A stretch of DNA of 64,000 bases from Agitococcus sp. (GCA_030646715.1 JAUSLJ010000014.1:1-64000), one strand, 5' to 3'; positions 16,166-25,816 are shown, counted from the first letter of the stretch. A program made the numbers and translations. The notes: generated by a model not told the origin, from the letters alone.

Positions 16166-18760
16166 TTAAGCCACCGCCCCTTCCAAGAAGTCCTTGGCAA
16201 AGCGTTGCAACACACCACCTGCTTCATACACCGAGACTTCTTCTTCGGTATCTAAACGTAAAGTGACAGGCAATTCAACACGCTCACCATTTTTACGATG
16301 AATGACTAAAGTTAAATCAGCGCGTGGCGTACGTTTACCAATGACATCAAAAGTTTCCGTACCATCAATGTTTAACGTCAAACGATTCACCCCTGCCTTA
16401 AATTCCAACGGTAAAACGCCCATTCCCACCAAATTCGTGCGGTGGATACGCTCAAAACCTTCGGCAACAATCGCTTCTACACCTGCCAAACGCACGCCTT
16501 TCGCCGCCCAATCACGCGACGAGCCTTGGCCATAGTCTGCACCTGCAATAATGATTAACGGTTGTTTGCGCTCCATGTAGGTTTCAATCGCTTCCCACAT
16601 CCGCGTGACTTTGCCTTCGGGTTCAATACGCGCTAATGAGCCTTGTTTAATTTTGCCGTCTTCTTTACGCACCATTTCGTTGAGTAATTTCGGATTCGCA
16701 AAAGTCGCCCGTTGTGCGGTTAAATGGTCGCCACGATGGGTTGCGTAAGAGTTGAAATCTTCCTCTGGCAAGCCCATTTTGTGTAGGTATTCACCTGCGG
16801 CACTGCCCATCATAATCGCGTTTGAGGGCGACAAATGGTCGGTGGTGATGTTATCACCCAAAACGGCTAAAGGACGCATCGCCGTTAATGAACGCTCACC
16901 TGCCAACGCACCTTCCCAATACGGAGGACGGCGAATGTAGGTACTTTGTGGTCGCCAGTTATACAAAGGACTTTCTGCTTCTTCAATAGCACCGAGGTCA
17001 AACATCGGGATATACACTTGGCGGAATTGTTCTGGCTTCACGCTTTTCGCCACTAAAGCATCAACTTCGGCATCGGATGGCCAAATGTCTTTTAAGCGAA
17101 TTTCGTTGCCGTCTTTGTCGATACCTAATACATCTTTTTCGATATCAAAACGAATCGTACCTGCAATGGCATAAGCTACCACTAACGGTGGAGAAGCTAA
17201 GAAGGCTTGTTTAGCATAGGGATGAATACGACCATCAAAATTACGATTACCTGATAGTACGGCAGTGGCGTATAAATCACGATCAATAATTTCTTGTTGA
17301 ATCACGGGGTCAAGCGCGCCACTCATACCATTACACGTGGTACAAGCAAACGCAACAATACCAAAGCCAAGCTGTTCTAACTCGCTCAAAACGCCTGCTT
17401 CTTTTAAATATAACTCAGCGGCTTTTGAACCCGGTGCAAATGAGGATTTAACCCAAGGCTTACGTGTTAAACCCAATTGATTCGCTTTACGCGCCAACAA
17501 ACCCGCAGCTACGGTGTTGCGTGGATTACTAGTGTTGGTACAACTGGTAATTGCGGCAATAATTACCGCCCCATCGGGCATTAGACCATCGGTACGATGT
17601 TCGACGACTCCTGCAATGCCTTTGGCCGCTAAGTCTGCTGTGGCAACACGGGCATGAGGGTTTGATGGCCCTGCCATGTTACGGCCAACAGTGGACAAAT
17701 CAAAACTTAATACGCGTTCATAAACGGCACTTTTTAAGCTATCTGCCCATAAACCTGTTTGCTTGGCGTAGGTTTCGACTAAGGCAATTTGAGCATCTTC
17801 GCGACCTGTTAACTTGAGGTAATCCAAGGTTTGTTGGTCGATGTAGAACATGGCGGCGGTTGCGCCATATTCAGGTGTCATATTAGAGATCGTGGCGCGG
17901 TCACCGATACTCATGCTGTCTGCGCCTTCGCCAAAGAATTCAACATAAGCAGAAACCACACGTTCTTTACGCAAAAATTCGGTTAAGGCTAAAACAATAT
18001 CAGTGGCGGTAATATTGGCTTGACGTTGACCTGTCAGTTCAACACCAATAATGTCGGGCAAACGCATCATCGACGCACGACCGAGCATGACGGTTTCGGC
18101 TTCTAAACCACCGACACCAATCGCAATGACACCTAAAGCGTCAACGTGAGGGGTATGGCTGTCTGTGCCGACACAAGTATCGGGGAAAGCGACACCATCA
18201 CGCGACTGAATCACAGGAGACATTTTCTCCAAGTTGATTTGGTGCATGATGCCATTCCCCGCTGGGATAACATCAACATTTTTAAAGGCGGTTTTTGTCC
18301 ACTCGATAAAGTGAAAACGGTCTTCGTTGCGGCGGTCTTCAATGGCGCGGTTTTTAGCAAAAGCATCAGGGTCAAAACCACCACACTCTACGGCTAAAGA
18401 ATGGTCAACAATTAATTGTACAGGCACAACGGGATTGACTTTCGCAGGGTCACCGCCCATGTCCGCAATCGCATCACGCAAACCTGCTAAGTCAACTAAA
18501 GCCGTTTGACCTAAAATATCATGAGTTACGACACGCGCAGGATACCAAGGAAAATCAAGGTCTTGTTTACGCTCAATCAGTTGTTTGAGTGAGTCGGTTA
18601 AGACTGCTGGATCACAACGACGTACCAAATTTTCGGCCAACACGCGAGAGGTATATGGCAGTTTTTCGTATGCACCTGCCTCAAGGGCATTAACGGCTTC
18701 ACGGGTATCAAAATAATCGAGTTCGGTATTCGGGAGGCGTTTGCGGTATTGAGTATTCAT
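16166..18760 (-). CDS. acnD: 2-methylcitrate dehydratase, Fe/S-dependent (AcnD)
   Basis: AcnD is the aconitase-like enzyme that dehydrates 2-methylcitrate in the PrpD-independent version of the cycle. The three [4Fe-4S] cysteines are visible: one in AITSCTNTSNP and two in the CTTCNG motif. C-terminal swivel-domain sequences such as ADYGQGSSRDWAAKG are intact. The length of 864 residues fits AcnD (about 865) and is shorter than the usual AcnA (about 890-900). Neighbouring prpB, prpC and prpF support the AcnD assignment over a housekeeping aconitase. Confidence 0.95.
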   Translation of the reverse strand: MNTQYRKRLPNTELDYFDTREAVNALEAGAYEKLPYTSRVLAENLVRRCDPAVLTDSLKQLIERKQDLDFPWYPARVVTHDILGQTALVDLAGLRDAIADMGGDPAKVNPVVPVQLIVDHSLAVECGGFDPDAFAKNRAIEDRRNEDRFHFIEWTKTAFKNVDVIPAGNGIMHQINLEKMSPVIQSRDGVAFPDTCVGTDSHTPHVDALGVIAIGVGGLEAETVMLGRASMMRLPDIIGVELTGQRQANITATDIVLALTEFLRKERVVSAYVEFFGEGADSMSIGDRATISNMTPEYGATAAMFYIDQQTLDYLKLTGREDAQIALVETYAKQTGLWADSLKSAVYERVLSFDLSTVGRNMAGPSNPHARVATADLAAKGIAGVVEHRTDGLMPDGAVIIAAITSCTNTSNPRNTVAAGLLARKANQLGLTRKPWVKSSFAPGSKAAELYLKEAGVLSELEQLGFGIVAFACTTCNGMSGALDPVIQQEIIDRDLYATAVLSGNRNFDGRIHPYAKQAFLASPPLVVAYAIAGTIRFDIEKDVLGIDKDGNEIRLKDIWPSDAEVDALVAKSVKPEQFRQVYIPMFDLGAIEEAESPLYNWRPQSTYIRRPPYWEGALAGERSLTAMRPLAVLGDNITTDHLSPSNAIMMGSAAGEYLHKMGLPEEDFNSYATHRGDHLTAQRATFANPKLLNEMVRKEDGKIKQGSLARIEPEGKVTRMWEAIETYMERKQPLIIIAGADYGQGSSRDWAAKGVRLAGVEAIVAEGFERIHRTNLVGMGVLPLEFKAGVNRLTLNIDGTETFDVIGKRTPRADLTLVIHRKNGERVELPVTLRLDTEEEVSVYEAGGVLQRFAKDFLEGAVA

Positions 18761-18796
18761 CGTGATGGTCTCTAAAGAGAGAGTTTTAAGAAATTA

Positions 18797-18933
18797 CAAA
18801 TCCCCCTAGCCCCCTTTTACTAAGGGGGAAATTCCTCTCTTTTTCAAAAAAAGTTTAGGAACTAGAGGTATAGATACAGCTTTCTCCCTTAGAAAAATCC
18901 CCCTCTTTTCAAAGAGGGGCTAGGGGAGATTTG
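18797..18933. mobile_element. 137-bp MITE-like element between prpC and acnD
   Basis: The ends are inverted repeats of one another: CAAATCCCCCTAGCCCC at 18797-18813 and, inverted, at 18916-18933 with one extra base or mismatch. Each end also folds on itself (CCCCCTTTTACTAAGGGGG on the left; CCCCTCTTT/AAAGAGGGG on the right). No coding potential is present. This is the form of a non-autonomous miniature inverted-repeat element; ends of the type AAATCCCCCTAGCCCCC are seen in repeats of many bacterial genomes. No clear target duplication is visible. Confidence 0.75.
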
Positions 18934-18941
18934 AATCAGCG

Positions 18942-20105
18942 TTAGTTACGTTCAGTAATCGGCACAAATTTTTGGTCTTCAGGACCGACATAATTCGCAC
19001 TTGGACGAATAATTTTGCCATCAATACGTTGTTCGATAACGTGTGCAGACCAACCCGATGTACGCGCAATCACAAACAACGGTGTAAACATGGCTGTCGG
19101 AACGCCCATCATGTGATAGCTCACGGCGCTAAACCAATCTAGATTCGGGAACATCTTTTTGATTTCCCACATCACTGACTCTAAACGTTCAGCAATGTCG
19201 TACATCTTCATGTTGTTTTGCTCAGCACTTAATTCACGTGCCACATCTTTAATCACTTTATTACGCGGATCGCTGACGGTATAAACAGGATGACCAAAAC
19301 CAATCACCACTTCTTTGCGGCCTACACGTTCACGAATATCCGCTTCAGCTTCGTTAGGATTGTCATAACGTTTTTGAATTTCAAACGCCACTTCATTCGC
19401 ACCGCCATGTTTAGGGCCACGTAATGCACCAATGCCGCCAGTGATAGCCGAGAACATATCCGAACCCGTACCTGCTACCACACGCGAGGTAAACGTAGAG
19501 GCGTTAAACTCATGCTCCGCGTACAAAATCAAGGACGTGTGCATAGCACGAACCCAGCTATCGCAAGGGGTTTTACCGTGTAGTAAATGAAGGAAATGGC
19601 CGCCAATCGAGTCATCATCGGTTTCAACATCAATGCACTTGCCGTTGTGGCTGTAGTGATACCAATACAACAACATCGAGCCTAAAGAAGCCATTAACTT
19701 ATCGGCAATATCACGCGCACCCGGATGATTGTGGTCGTCTTTCTCAGGTGATAAACAACCTAGCACTGAAACGCCTGTACGCATCACATCCATTGGGTGA
19801 GCAGATGGAGGTAATTGCTCCAGTGCCGTCATCAATGCTGCTGGCAAGCCACGCAATGATTTTAGTTTAGCTTTGTAGCCTTTCAACTCTGCCGCATTTG
19901 GCAACTTACCGTGGACTAACAAATAGGCAATTTCTTCAAACTCGCTAGTTTGTGCTAAGTCAAGAATGTCATAGCCACGATAGGCCAAGTCATTACCTGT
20001 ACGGCCAACCGTACACAACGCGGTATTACCTGCGGCTGTACCTGATAAAGCGACAGATTTTTTTGGTTTGAAGGCGGTTGTTGTTGTTTCTGGGGTAGTG
20101 CTCAT
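18942..20105 (-). CDS. prpC: 2-methylcitrate synthase PrpC
   Basis: PrpC condenses propionyl-CoA with oxaloacetate. The citrate synthase fold is recognised by [13 protein letters not shown] (catalytic His) and the second His in GFGHPVY. The N-terminal part, [27 protein letters not shown], and the length of 387 residues are typical for the methylcitrate branch, not the 430-residue housekeeping GltA type. It follows prpB by 39 bases and precedes the MITE-like element and acnD. Confidence 0.95.
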   Translation of the reverse strand: MSTTPETTTTAFKPKKSVALSGTAAGNTALCTVGRTGNDLAYRGYDILDLAQTSEFEEIAYLLVHGKLPNAAELKGYKAKLKSLRGLPAALMTALEQLPPSAHPMDVMRTGVSVLGCLSPEKDDHNHPGARDIADKLMASLGSMLLYWYHYSHNGKCIDVETDDDSIGGHFLHLLHGKTPCDSWVRAMHTSLILYAEHEFNASTFTSRVVAGTGSDMFSAITGGIGALRGPKHGGANEVAFEIQKRYDNPNEAEADIRERVGRKEVVIGFGHPVYTVSDPRNKVIKDVARELSAEQNNMKMYDIAERLESVMWEIKKMFPNLDWFSAVSYHMMGVPTAMFTPLFVIARTSGWSAHVIEQRIDGKIIRPSANYVGPEDQKFVPITERN

Positions 20106-20144
20106 ACGTTGAGTCTCCTAGTAAAATTCAATTTAGGGATACGT

Positions 20145-21026
20145 TTATTTCTTGCCCGCAAAAAGCTGGTCAATTTTGTCTTCGTAGCTATGGTAGCTCA
20201 AAAACTCATACAGCTCTTTCCGCTTCTGCATAAGGTCAAGAACATTAACCTGAGTGCCTTCCTTACGAATAGTTTCATAAACGGCCAACGCTGCTTTTTG
20301 CATCGCACGAGTCGCCGATAAAGGGTAAAGCACCATCGCAATCCCTTGCTCGCCCAACTCTTCACGAGTGTAATAAGGCGTATCGCCAAACTCAGTAATG
20401 TTCGCCAAAACTGGGACATTTACCGCATCACACACTTTACGATACATGGTAATGTCAGTCATGGCTTCGGCAAAAATGGCATCTGCACCTGCTTCGACAT
20501 AAGCACTGATACGGTCAATCACACCGTTCAAGCCTTCTTTTTGCAAAGAGTCGGTACGCGCCATCACCACAAACTCGGAATCCGTTTTAGCATCCGCCGC
20601 CGCTTTCACACGGTCAACCATTTCATCAATAGCGACAATTTCTTTATTGGGACGATGACCACAACGCTTGAGTGCCACTTGGTCTTCGATATGCACTGCC
20701 GCCGCGCCTGCTTTAATCATTTCTTTGATGGTACGACTAATGTTAAAGACACCGCCCCATCCTGTATCAATATCCACCAGTAACGGCGTATCGACTGCGG
20801 CAGTAATACGACGAACGTCAATTAACACATCTTCCAACGAGGTAATACCCAAATCAGGCAAACCGTAGGAATAATTGGCCACACCTGCGCCCGACAAATA
20901 AATAGCACGATAACCCACTTGTTTGGCCATCATCGCCGCATACGCATTGACTGTACCCATTACTTGTAATGGACTTTCTTCACGCAACGCTTGACGAAAA
21001 CGCGCACCTGCACTCGTTACACTCAT
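20145..21026 (-). CDS. prpB: 2-methylisocitrate lyase PrpB
   Basis: PrpB cleaves 2-methylisocitrate to pyruvate and succinate, the last step of the methylcitrate cycle. The catalytic Cys lies in LKRCGHR (C122), the isocitrate lyase-superfamily K-(K/R)-C-G-H motif, and the metal-binding acidic patch in [10 protein letters not shown] (D85, D87) is present. The length of 293 residues is normal. It starts 7 bases after the gntR stop and so is co-transcribed with its likely regulator. Confidence 0.96.
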   Translation of the reverse strand: MSVTSAGARFRQALREESPLQVMGTVNAYAAMMAKQVGYRAIYLSGAGVANYSYGLPDLGITSLEDVLIDVRRITAAVDTPLLVDIDTGWGGVFNISRTIKEMIKAGAAAVHIEDQVALKRCGHRPNKEIVAIDEMVDRVKAAADAKTDSEFVVMARTDSLQKEGLNGVIDRISAYVEAGADAIFAEAMTDITMYRKVCDAVNVPVLANITEFGDTPYYTREELGEQGIAMVLYPLSATRAMQKAALAVYETIRKEGTQVNVLDLMQKRKELYEFLSYHSYEDKIDQLFAGKK

Positions 21027-21033
21027 GATTTAT

Positions 21034-21750
21034 TCACCTTGCTGATTGATTTTGCTGTGGTAGTTTGTGGTAATGGCTTTCAACATTTTTACGCGCCGAG
21101 CTAATATGACGACGCATAAGAAATTCGGCTAATTCGCCATCTCTGCTTTCAATGGCTTCAATAATTCGGGAGTGTTCGGCAAAGGCTTTGTGTGGACGAC
21201 CTGCGGTGACTGAAAATTGATACCGATACAAACGCACCCGATGATATAACTCACCGCACAACATTTGCATTAACACTTCATTCCGACTGGCTTTGACGAT
21301 ACGATAATGAAAGTCAAAATCACCTTCTTCTTGATAATAGCCTTTGCCTGATTGCAATTCGGTTTGTTGTTGATGGCGGGTTAATAATGCTTTTAAGCCC
21401 GTCACGTCTTCATCGGTCGCGTGAATAGCCGCTAATCGCGCCGCCATGCCTTCCAGCACTTCGCGCACTTGATACATTTCCAACAGTTCAGCAATCGACA
21501 ATTCAACAACACGAACACCGACATGAGGAATCCGCGTTAATAGTTTACGCGCTTCTAAACGTCGTAAGGCTTCGCGCAGAGGGCCTCTAGAAACGCCATA
21601 ACGAGTGGTTAATTCAGCTTCAGAGATTTTCGCCCCTGCAATTAACTCACCTTTCACAATCGCATCCTGAATTTGGCTAAAGACTCTATCCGCCAGCGTC
21701 AGAATAGCGTTATCTATCACTAGAGCATCTTCAACCAATACATTTTGCAT
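21034..21750 (-). CDS. GntR-family (FCD) regulator of the prp operon
   Basis: A winged-helix GntR domain (about 20-85; SEAELTTRYGVSRGPLREALRRLEARKLL is the recognition region) is followed by an all-helical FCD ligand-binding domain with the metal-type His residues (for example DFHYRIV, HSRIIEAIESRD). Such regulators lead the methylcitrate operon in Pseudomonas, Acinetobacter and relatives and respond to pathway intermediates. It is the first gene of the operon. Two identical 12-bp sites flank its promoter, which points to autoregulation. The 238-residue length is normal. Confidence 0.9.
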   Translation of the reverse strand: MQNVLVEDALVIDNAILTLADRVFSQIQDAIVKGELIAGAKISEAELTTRYGVSRGPLREALRRLEARKLLTRIPHVGVRVVELSIAELLEMYQVREVLEGMAARLAAIHATDEDVTGLKALLTRHQQQTELQSGKGYYQEEGDFDFHYRIVKASRNEVLMQMLCGELYHRVRLYRYQFSVTAGRPHKAFAEHSRIIEAIESRDGELAEFLMRRHISSARKNVESHYHKLPQQNQSAR

Positions 21751-21752
21751 TT

Positions 21753-21764
21753 ATTGTCTACAAT
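21753..21764. promoter_or_regulatory. Candidate GntR operator 1 (ATTGTctACAAT)
   Basis: A 12-base imperfect palindrome, ATTGT-2-ACAAT, lies 2 bases upstream of the gntR start codon and downstream of the promoter. The same 12 bases occur inverted at 21826-21837. The form agrees with operators of FCD-type GntR proteins (TTGTnnACAA-like). Binding here would block the transcript start region or translation initiation. Confidence 0.75.
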
Positions 21765-21783
21765 ACCTTCAAGATGAGGCAGC

Positions 21784-21811
21784 ATTTTACAAAAACCCCC
21801 ACACAAGTCAA
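21784..21811 (-). promoter_or_regulatory. Sigma-70 promoter of the prp operon
   Basis: On the minus strand TTGACT (complement of 21806-21811) is followed after 16 bases by TAAAAT (complement of 21784-21789). It lies 34-61 bases upstream of the gntR ATG and is bracketed by the two operator copies. Confidence 0.7.
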
Positions 21812-21825
21812 ACAAATACAACACC

Positions 21826-21837
21826 ATTGTAGACAAT
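21826..21837. promoter_or_regulatory. Candidate GntR operator 2
   Basis: ATTGTAGACAAT is the exact reverse complement of operator 1 and begins 15 bases upstream of the -35 element. The centres of the two sites are 73 bases apart, about seven helical turns, so both copies would face the same side of the DNA. Confidence 0.75.
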
Positions 21838-22087
21838 ATAAGAAAAAATGATTTTTATCATCTAAACTTAGAAAAACAATCAACTTTATTAATGGCCACT
21901 CAAGACATTACTACTTAGACTCTATGAAGAACCTAAAAAATTGGTATGATTGCAAATAGACATTAGATTCAGATAACATTTAGGACTTACGTGGTTATTA
22001 CTTATTTGCTCACATTTTAGTCGCGGTGCAATTGCGTAAGTCCGACATTAACCCACTTAATATAAAAGTAAAAAGAAGTCGAACTTT
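21838..22087. other. Divergent intergenic region before the GGDEF-EAL gene
   Basis: The right part of the 337-base gap 21751-22087 should hold the promoter of the plus-strand GGDEF-EAL gene. AGAAG, some 8 bases before its ATG, is a weak ribosome site. The only structure I see is the inverted repeat at 21983-22043. TTGGTATGATTGCAAATAGACAT near 21940 may contain a promoter, but no clean pair is seen. Confidence 0.35.
21983..22043. repeat. Inverted repeat with GGACTTACG arms
   Basis: GGACTTACG (21983-21991) is repeated inverted at 22035-22043. The right part, GCGGTGCAATTGCGTAAGTC, matches GCGGTGCGCTGCGTAAGTC at 46474-46493 apart from two bases, so both are copies of one extragenic repeat family. 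No gene lies inside. Confidence 0.55.
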
Positions 22088-24217
22088 ATGGATAGCCAAT
22101 GGAATAACTGGCACTTTGCGAAATTTGCAAGTCAAGAGCCTGATGCATTTGCATGGCAAATTGCCCCGATGTTTGTTATTTTGGCTCTTATCATTACTAT
22201 TATTCCTCTTTACGCCATACTTCCCATTAGAGAGCAATTACGCAAACTCGCATTACATCAAAACAAAGTCCTTTTTTTAAGTTGGCAAATTGTCATTGGC
22301 AGTCTTTTAGCCCTGTGTATTTGGTCTACGCACTTTTTATTGTTGGTTGGCATTCGACTGCCTACTCCCTCGTTAACACTTAGTATGATTTTGGCCATTG
22401 TTGTCGCAAGCGCCAATTATAGTTTGTTTTTTAATTTTGCCTGTTTATCGCAACTTAAACGCCAACAATACTATTTATGGTTAATGACTAACACCATAAC
22501 CTTACTTTGCCTGCAAGCCACATTAATTATTCCCATCACAGGTAACAATCACTTTTCTCTTAATAGTTATCCTGTTTTTATTGCTACTATTTTTTTTATT
22601 GCTATTAGTTTAATGATGCTAGAGTTATTGAATACTGAAGATCAAGAGCAAACTATTTTTAGCCCAAAACCTGCTTTACTTTGTATTTTTATCGGCATAT
22701 TTATAACCATTAGTTATCGAATAAATCTTGGCAGCGTCAATTTATTTGTTTTTACGCCTTTTCTCTCTGACTCTCAAAAGCTAACGAAAATTATTTTGGC
22801 ACTAGCAATTACTTTATTATTACTCATTTTGCTATTTTTCTCTTTGATGGCAATTTTTGCTCACACCAAAATCATTGAGCAAGCTCACGATTTAGAAAAA
22901 AACCTCGACTTAATGAATCAACTGAATAATGAGCAGGTTTCTTTAGAGAAGCTCGCTCATTACGATACTTTGACGGGTTTATTTAATCGCCATGCCTTTA
23001 TGGATGCTTTTTCGGCTCGGCTTAATGAATCACGCCAAGCAGCGAATAAATTAGCGATTATGTTTATTGATTTAGATAATTTTAAAACGATTAATGACAC
23101 GCTCGGCCATTCGGCAGGTGATGAATTATTACGGATTATCTCTCGTCGTTTACGCAGTGTTTTACGCGGCCATGACTTAATTGGCCGAATAGGTGGCGAT
23201 GAGTTTTGCTTAGTCACGCCAATTACCAGCATCGCTGAAGCCAAAATGATTGCCACGCGTGTCTTACACAAAATACAAGAGCCTATTACCATTAGTGGCC
23301 ATAAAGCAAATACCACGATTAGTATCGGTATTAGTCTTTTTCCTTATGATGGTGATGGTCAAGATCAATTAATTAAAAATGCAGATACTGCACTTTATCA
23401 ATCCAAAGGCAGTGGCCGTAATACACTTAATTTTTATAGTGATTATTTACAGCATAAATCCCATCGCGAACTAGCCATTCAAAAAGATTTACACTCAGCA
23501 ATTACTAAATCCGAACTATTTTTAGATTACCAGCCCGTAGTTAGATTATCGGATAATAAAATCGTGGCACTAGAAGCACTCGTTCGTTGGCAACATCCCG
23601 AAAAAGGCATATTAACGCCAGAACATTTTATTAATATTGCCGAGTTTAATGGCTTTGTTGAATTAGTTGATATGTGGGTTATTCGTCGTATCTGTCACGA
23701 TATACGAAAATTAGTTGACAATAACACCGCCATAAAAATCAGTATGAACTGCTCAGCAGTCAATATTAATAATGAAAAATTCATTCCTGATGCCTTGAAA
23801 ATTTTGGAAGAAGAAAACATTGATAAAAAACTATTTTGTTTTGAGTTATCAGAAAGCGTTCTTTATGAACATCGTCATAAAGCCCCAGTATTTTTATCTA
23901 AATTGAGCCAATCGGGTATTAAGTTAATTATCGATGATTTTGGCTCCAGTGGCTCATCTTTATTATGGTTAAAGACTTTACCCATTATTGAGTTAAAGCT
24001 CGACCGATGTTTATTATTGGATAGTACCAATCCGCATGATGCCGAAATTGTTGCAGCCTTAATTGCCATGTCACATAAATTAGGTTGGCGCGTAACGGCT
24101 AAAGGTGTTGAACTGCGAGAACAAATTGAACTTTTAACACGCGAGCATTGTGATTATGCTCAAGGTTACGCGTTCGGCAAACCAGTCCGTTTTGAGGATA
24201 TTCAATTTAGTGCATGA
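22088..24217 (+). CDS. Membrane GGDEF-EAL protein (c-di-GMP turnover), degenerate EAL
   Basis: Residues 20-255 form about seven membrane helices; the segment IWSTHFLLLVGI resembles a degraded MHYT sensor motif. A GGDEF domain follows (GRIGGDEF at 366-373), with the catalytic motif and the inhibitory RxxD site (R360-G-H-D363) intact, so it should make c-di-GMP and be feedback-inhibited. The EAL domain keeps E496-A-L, N554, DDFG (616-619), K637-x-D and Q692. The AEGVE loop, however, reads AKGVE (K672), replacing the Glu that serves as general base in EAL enzymes such as RocR. Phosphodiesterase activity is therefore doubtful, and the domain may only bind c-di-GMP. The 3' end overlaps the convergent exporter gene by 11 bases. 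Confidence 0.92.
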   Translation: MDSQWNNWHFAKFASQEPDAFAWQIAPMFVILALIITIIPLYAILPIREQLRKLALHQNKVLFLSWQIVIGSLLALCIWSTHFLLLVGIRLPTPSLTLSMILAIVVASANYSLFFNFACLSQLKRQQYYLWLMTNTITLLCLQATLIIPITGNNHFSLNSYPVFIATIFFIAISLMMLELLNTEDQEQTIFSPKPALLCIFIGIFITISYRINLGSVNLFVFTPFLSDSQKLTKIILALAITLLLLILLFFSLMAIFAHTKIIEQAHDLEKNLDLMNQLNNEQVSLEKLAHYDTLTGLFNRHAFMDAFSARLNESRQAANKLAIMFIDLDNFKTINDTLGHSAGDELLRIISRRLRSVLRGHDLIGRIGGDEFCLVTPITSIAEAKMIATRVLHKIQEPITISGHKANTTISIGISLFPYDGDGQDQLIKNADTALYQSKGSGRNTLNFYSDYLQHKSHRELAIQKDLHSAITKSELFLDYQPVVRLSDNKIVALEALVRWQHPEKGILTPEHFINIAEFNGFVELVDMWVIRRICHDIRKLVDNNTAIKISMNCSAVNINNEKFIPDALKILEEENIDKKLFCFELSESVLYEHRHKAPVFLSKLSQSGIKLIIDDFGSSGSSLLWLKTLPIIELKLDRCLLLDSTNPHDAEIVAALIAMSHKLGWRVTAKGVELREQIELLTREHCDYAQGYAFGKPVRFEDIQFSA

Positions 24218-24974
24218 ACGATGAAATGACTAAATGACTACCAACGGCAATGGTAATCAACTCAAAACTGCGCTTAACCAACTTATTGCCTTTTAATAAT
24301 GCCCAATGCGCACCTGCATAACCACCCACTAGGGAACCTAATAACAGTGGCGGCAACCATGTCCAAGCGACTGTTGTTTGCTGCGCCAAAAACAATGCAC
24401 CCACACCATTCCAAAATAAACCCACCAAAATCAAGGTATAAGCTACTGCTCGGGTAAAATCAAAGCCAAACCATCGAATCAGCCATAAAGTGACAAATAA
24501 GCCTGTCCCCGATGTCAAAGAGCCATTTAACACACCAATAATAAATAATACGCTACAGCCAATACTTAACTCTCTAAAACTGTGAGTGCGCGTCTCGTTT
24601 TTTTGTCCAAGATTGGGTTTAAATAGCGAATACACACCTATCCCAATGGTTAAAATCCCTAACGCTAACTTCGCCCAATGTTCTGGTACATCTAAAATAA
24701 CTTGTGTCCCTAACCAAACGCCAGGCAGTCCTGCGGCTAATATGAATAAAGAAAAGCGCACATCTAGTTTTTCGCTTTGCCAATGTCTGATGCTTGCACC
24801 GACTCCTAGAGCAACACTGGCGATTTTATGAGTGGCTAAAGCAGTAGGAAACGGTAAACCTAAGAACAAAAGCGCAGGAAGTTGTAATAATCCAGCACCA
24901 CCGCCCGCTAAAGCTGATAACAAATTAGCGATTAATGAAATAATAAATAAAATCAACAGTTCTGTTGCTGACAC
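24207..24974 (-). CDS. TauE/SafE-family sulfite or anion exporter
   Basis: This 255-residue integral membrane protein has about eight helices in two repeated halves, with GGGAGLLQLPALLFLGLP near the N-terminus and GTGLFVTLWLIRWFGFDF after the middle, the pattern of the TauE/SafE (DUF81) family. Members export sulfite, sulfoacetate and similar anions; the substrate here is unknown. The start is GTG, with AAGGAAA upstream at good spacing. It is convergent with the GGDEF-EAL gene and divergent from the exported protein at 25038. Confidence 0.88.
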   Translation of the reverse strand: MSATELLILFIISLIANLLSALAGGGAGLLQLPALLFLGLPFPTALATHKIASVALGVGASIRHWQSEKLDVRFSLFILAAGLPGVWLGTQVILDVPEHWAKLALGILTIGIGVYSLFKPNLGQKNETRTHSFRELSIGCSVLFIIGVLNGSLTSGTGLFVTLWLIRWFGFDFTRAVAYTLILVGLFWNGVGALFLAQQTTVAWTWLPPLLLGSLVGGYAGAHWALLKGNKLVKRSFELITIAVGSHLVISSFMH

Positions 24975-25037
24975 AAAGGCTTTCCTTTTCTACAATAGCG
25001 TGATAATAACTATATTATGACAGTTGGCATTTAACTT

Positions 25038-25706
25038 ATGAATTTTACTCAACGAATCTTACAGACTACTTTAGCTTCTCTCGTTTTAATGACGAGTTCG
25101 TTTGCTTCTAGTGATATCTCGTCAAAGCGGCTTTATCGTTATTACAACGAAAAAGGCATACCGACGATGAGTGATCAAGTGTCTGAGGAGCATATTCGTC
25201 GTGGCTACGATATTGTTGATCGGAATATGCAACTGATACGGCATTTTCCAGCTTTTGATGAAACAGTGTATAACAAAGATAAAGTGAAACGAGATGCGGC
25301 CTTTAAACAACAACAAGAAGATGCAAGAATTTTACGACTGTTCTCTTCGTCACGAGACGCTGAACTCGCAAGAAACAGACAATTTGATACACTCGAAACC
25401 AGTATTGGCTATAACTCTTTACAGCTAATTCGAATTAAAAGACTACGGGCTGATTTTGTTAGCGATGCTGCGCTCGCTGAACGTAAAAGCCAAAAACCAA
25501 CTGCCAAACTGAAAGAACAGATAGCAGATTTCGACAAAAAAATTAAAGACTTACAAGCACTTATTGACTATCAACGTGTCGAACAAGCTAAAGTACGTAA
25601 TGACTTTATACCCATTATCAATCGTTTGACCGAATTAGAGAAAGCCCCACCACCAACTACATCAACCACACCACAAAAACCAATGTTTGATGCGTCGCCT
25701 CCTTAA
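25038..25706 (+). CDS. Exported coiled-coil protein with DUF4124-like start
   Basis: The signal peptide spans residues 1-23 (ILQTTLASLVLMTSSFA). Mature residues RLYRYYNEKGIPTMSDQVS match the DUF4124 pattern (Y-R-W/Y-x-D/N-E-x-G-x-x-x-x-S-D), followed by RGYDIVD. The remainder is helical and charged (LKEQIADFDKKIKDLQAL) and forms a coiled coil before a Pro/Thr-rich tail. The 222-residue protein is probably periplasmic. I do not know its function. It is convergent with chpC. Confidence 0.75.
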   Translation: MNFTQRILQTTLASLVLMTSSFASSDISSKRLYRYYNEKGIPTMSDQVSEEHIRRGYDIVDRNMQLIRHFPAFDETVYNKDKVKRDAAFKQQQEDARILRLFSSSRDAELARNRQFDTLETSIGYNSLQLIRIKRLRADFVSDAALAERKSQKPTAKLKEQIADFDKKIKDLQALIDYQRVEQAKVRNDFIPIINRLTELEKAPPPTTSTTPQKPMFDASPP

Positions 25707-25757
25707 TATGTTAAGGTCGATTAGCTGTTTAATTGGCTTTTGAGATTGATGATCAGA

Positions 25758-25789
25758 TTGTCAAAGCATTTGTTAGAATACTTTGACAA
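25758..25789. terminator. Possible terminator between convergent genes
   Basis: TTGTCAAAG (25758-25766) pairs perfectly with CTTTGACAA (25781-25789) around a 14-base loop. Downstream on the plus strand, TTTTTT follows after about 11 bases. It may end the gene at 25038-25706; the large loop and distant T-run make this uncertain. Confidence 0.4.
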
Positions 25790-25816
25790 ATGAGAGGGTC
25801 TTTTTTAACTCCAGCT

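Noticed and set aside
20346-20783. 145-codon plus-strand frame opposite prpB
   Set aside because: It is antisense to a gene with clear catalytic motifs; its composition reflects the opposite strand, and no start signals are seen.
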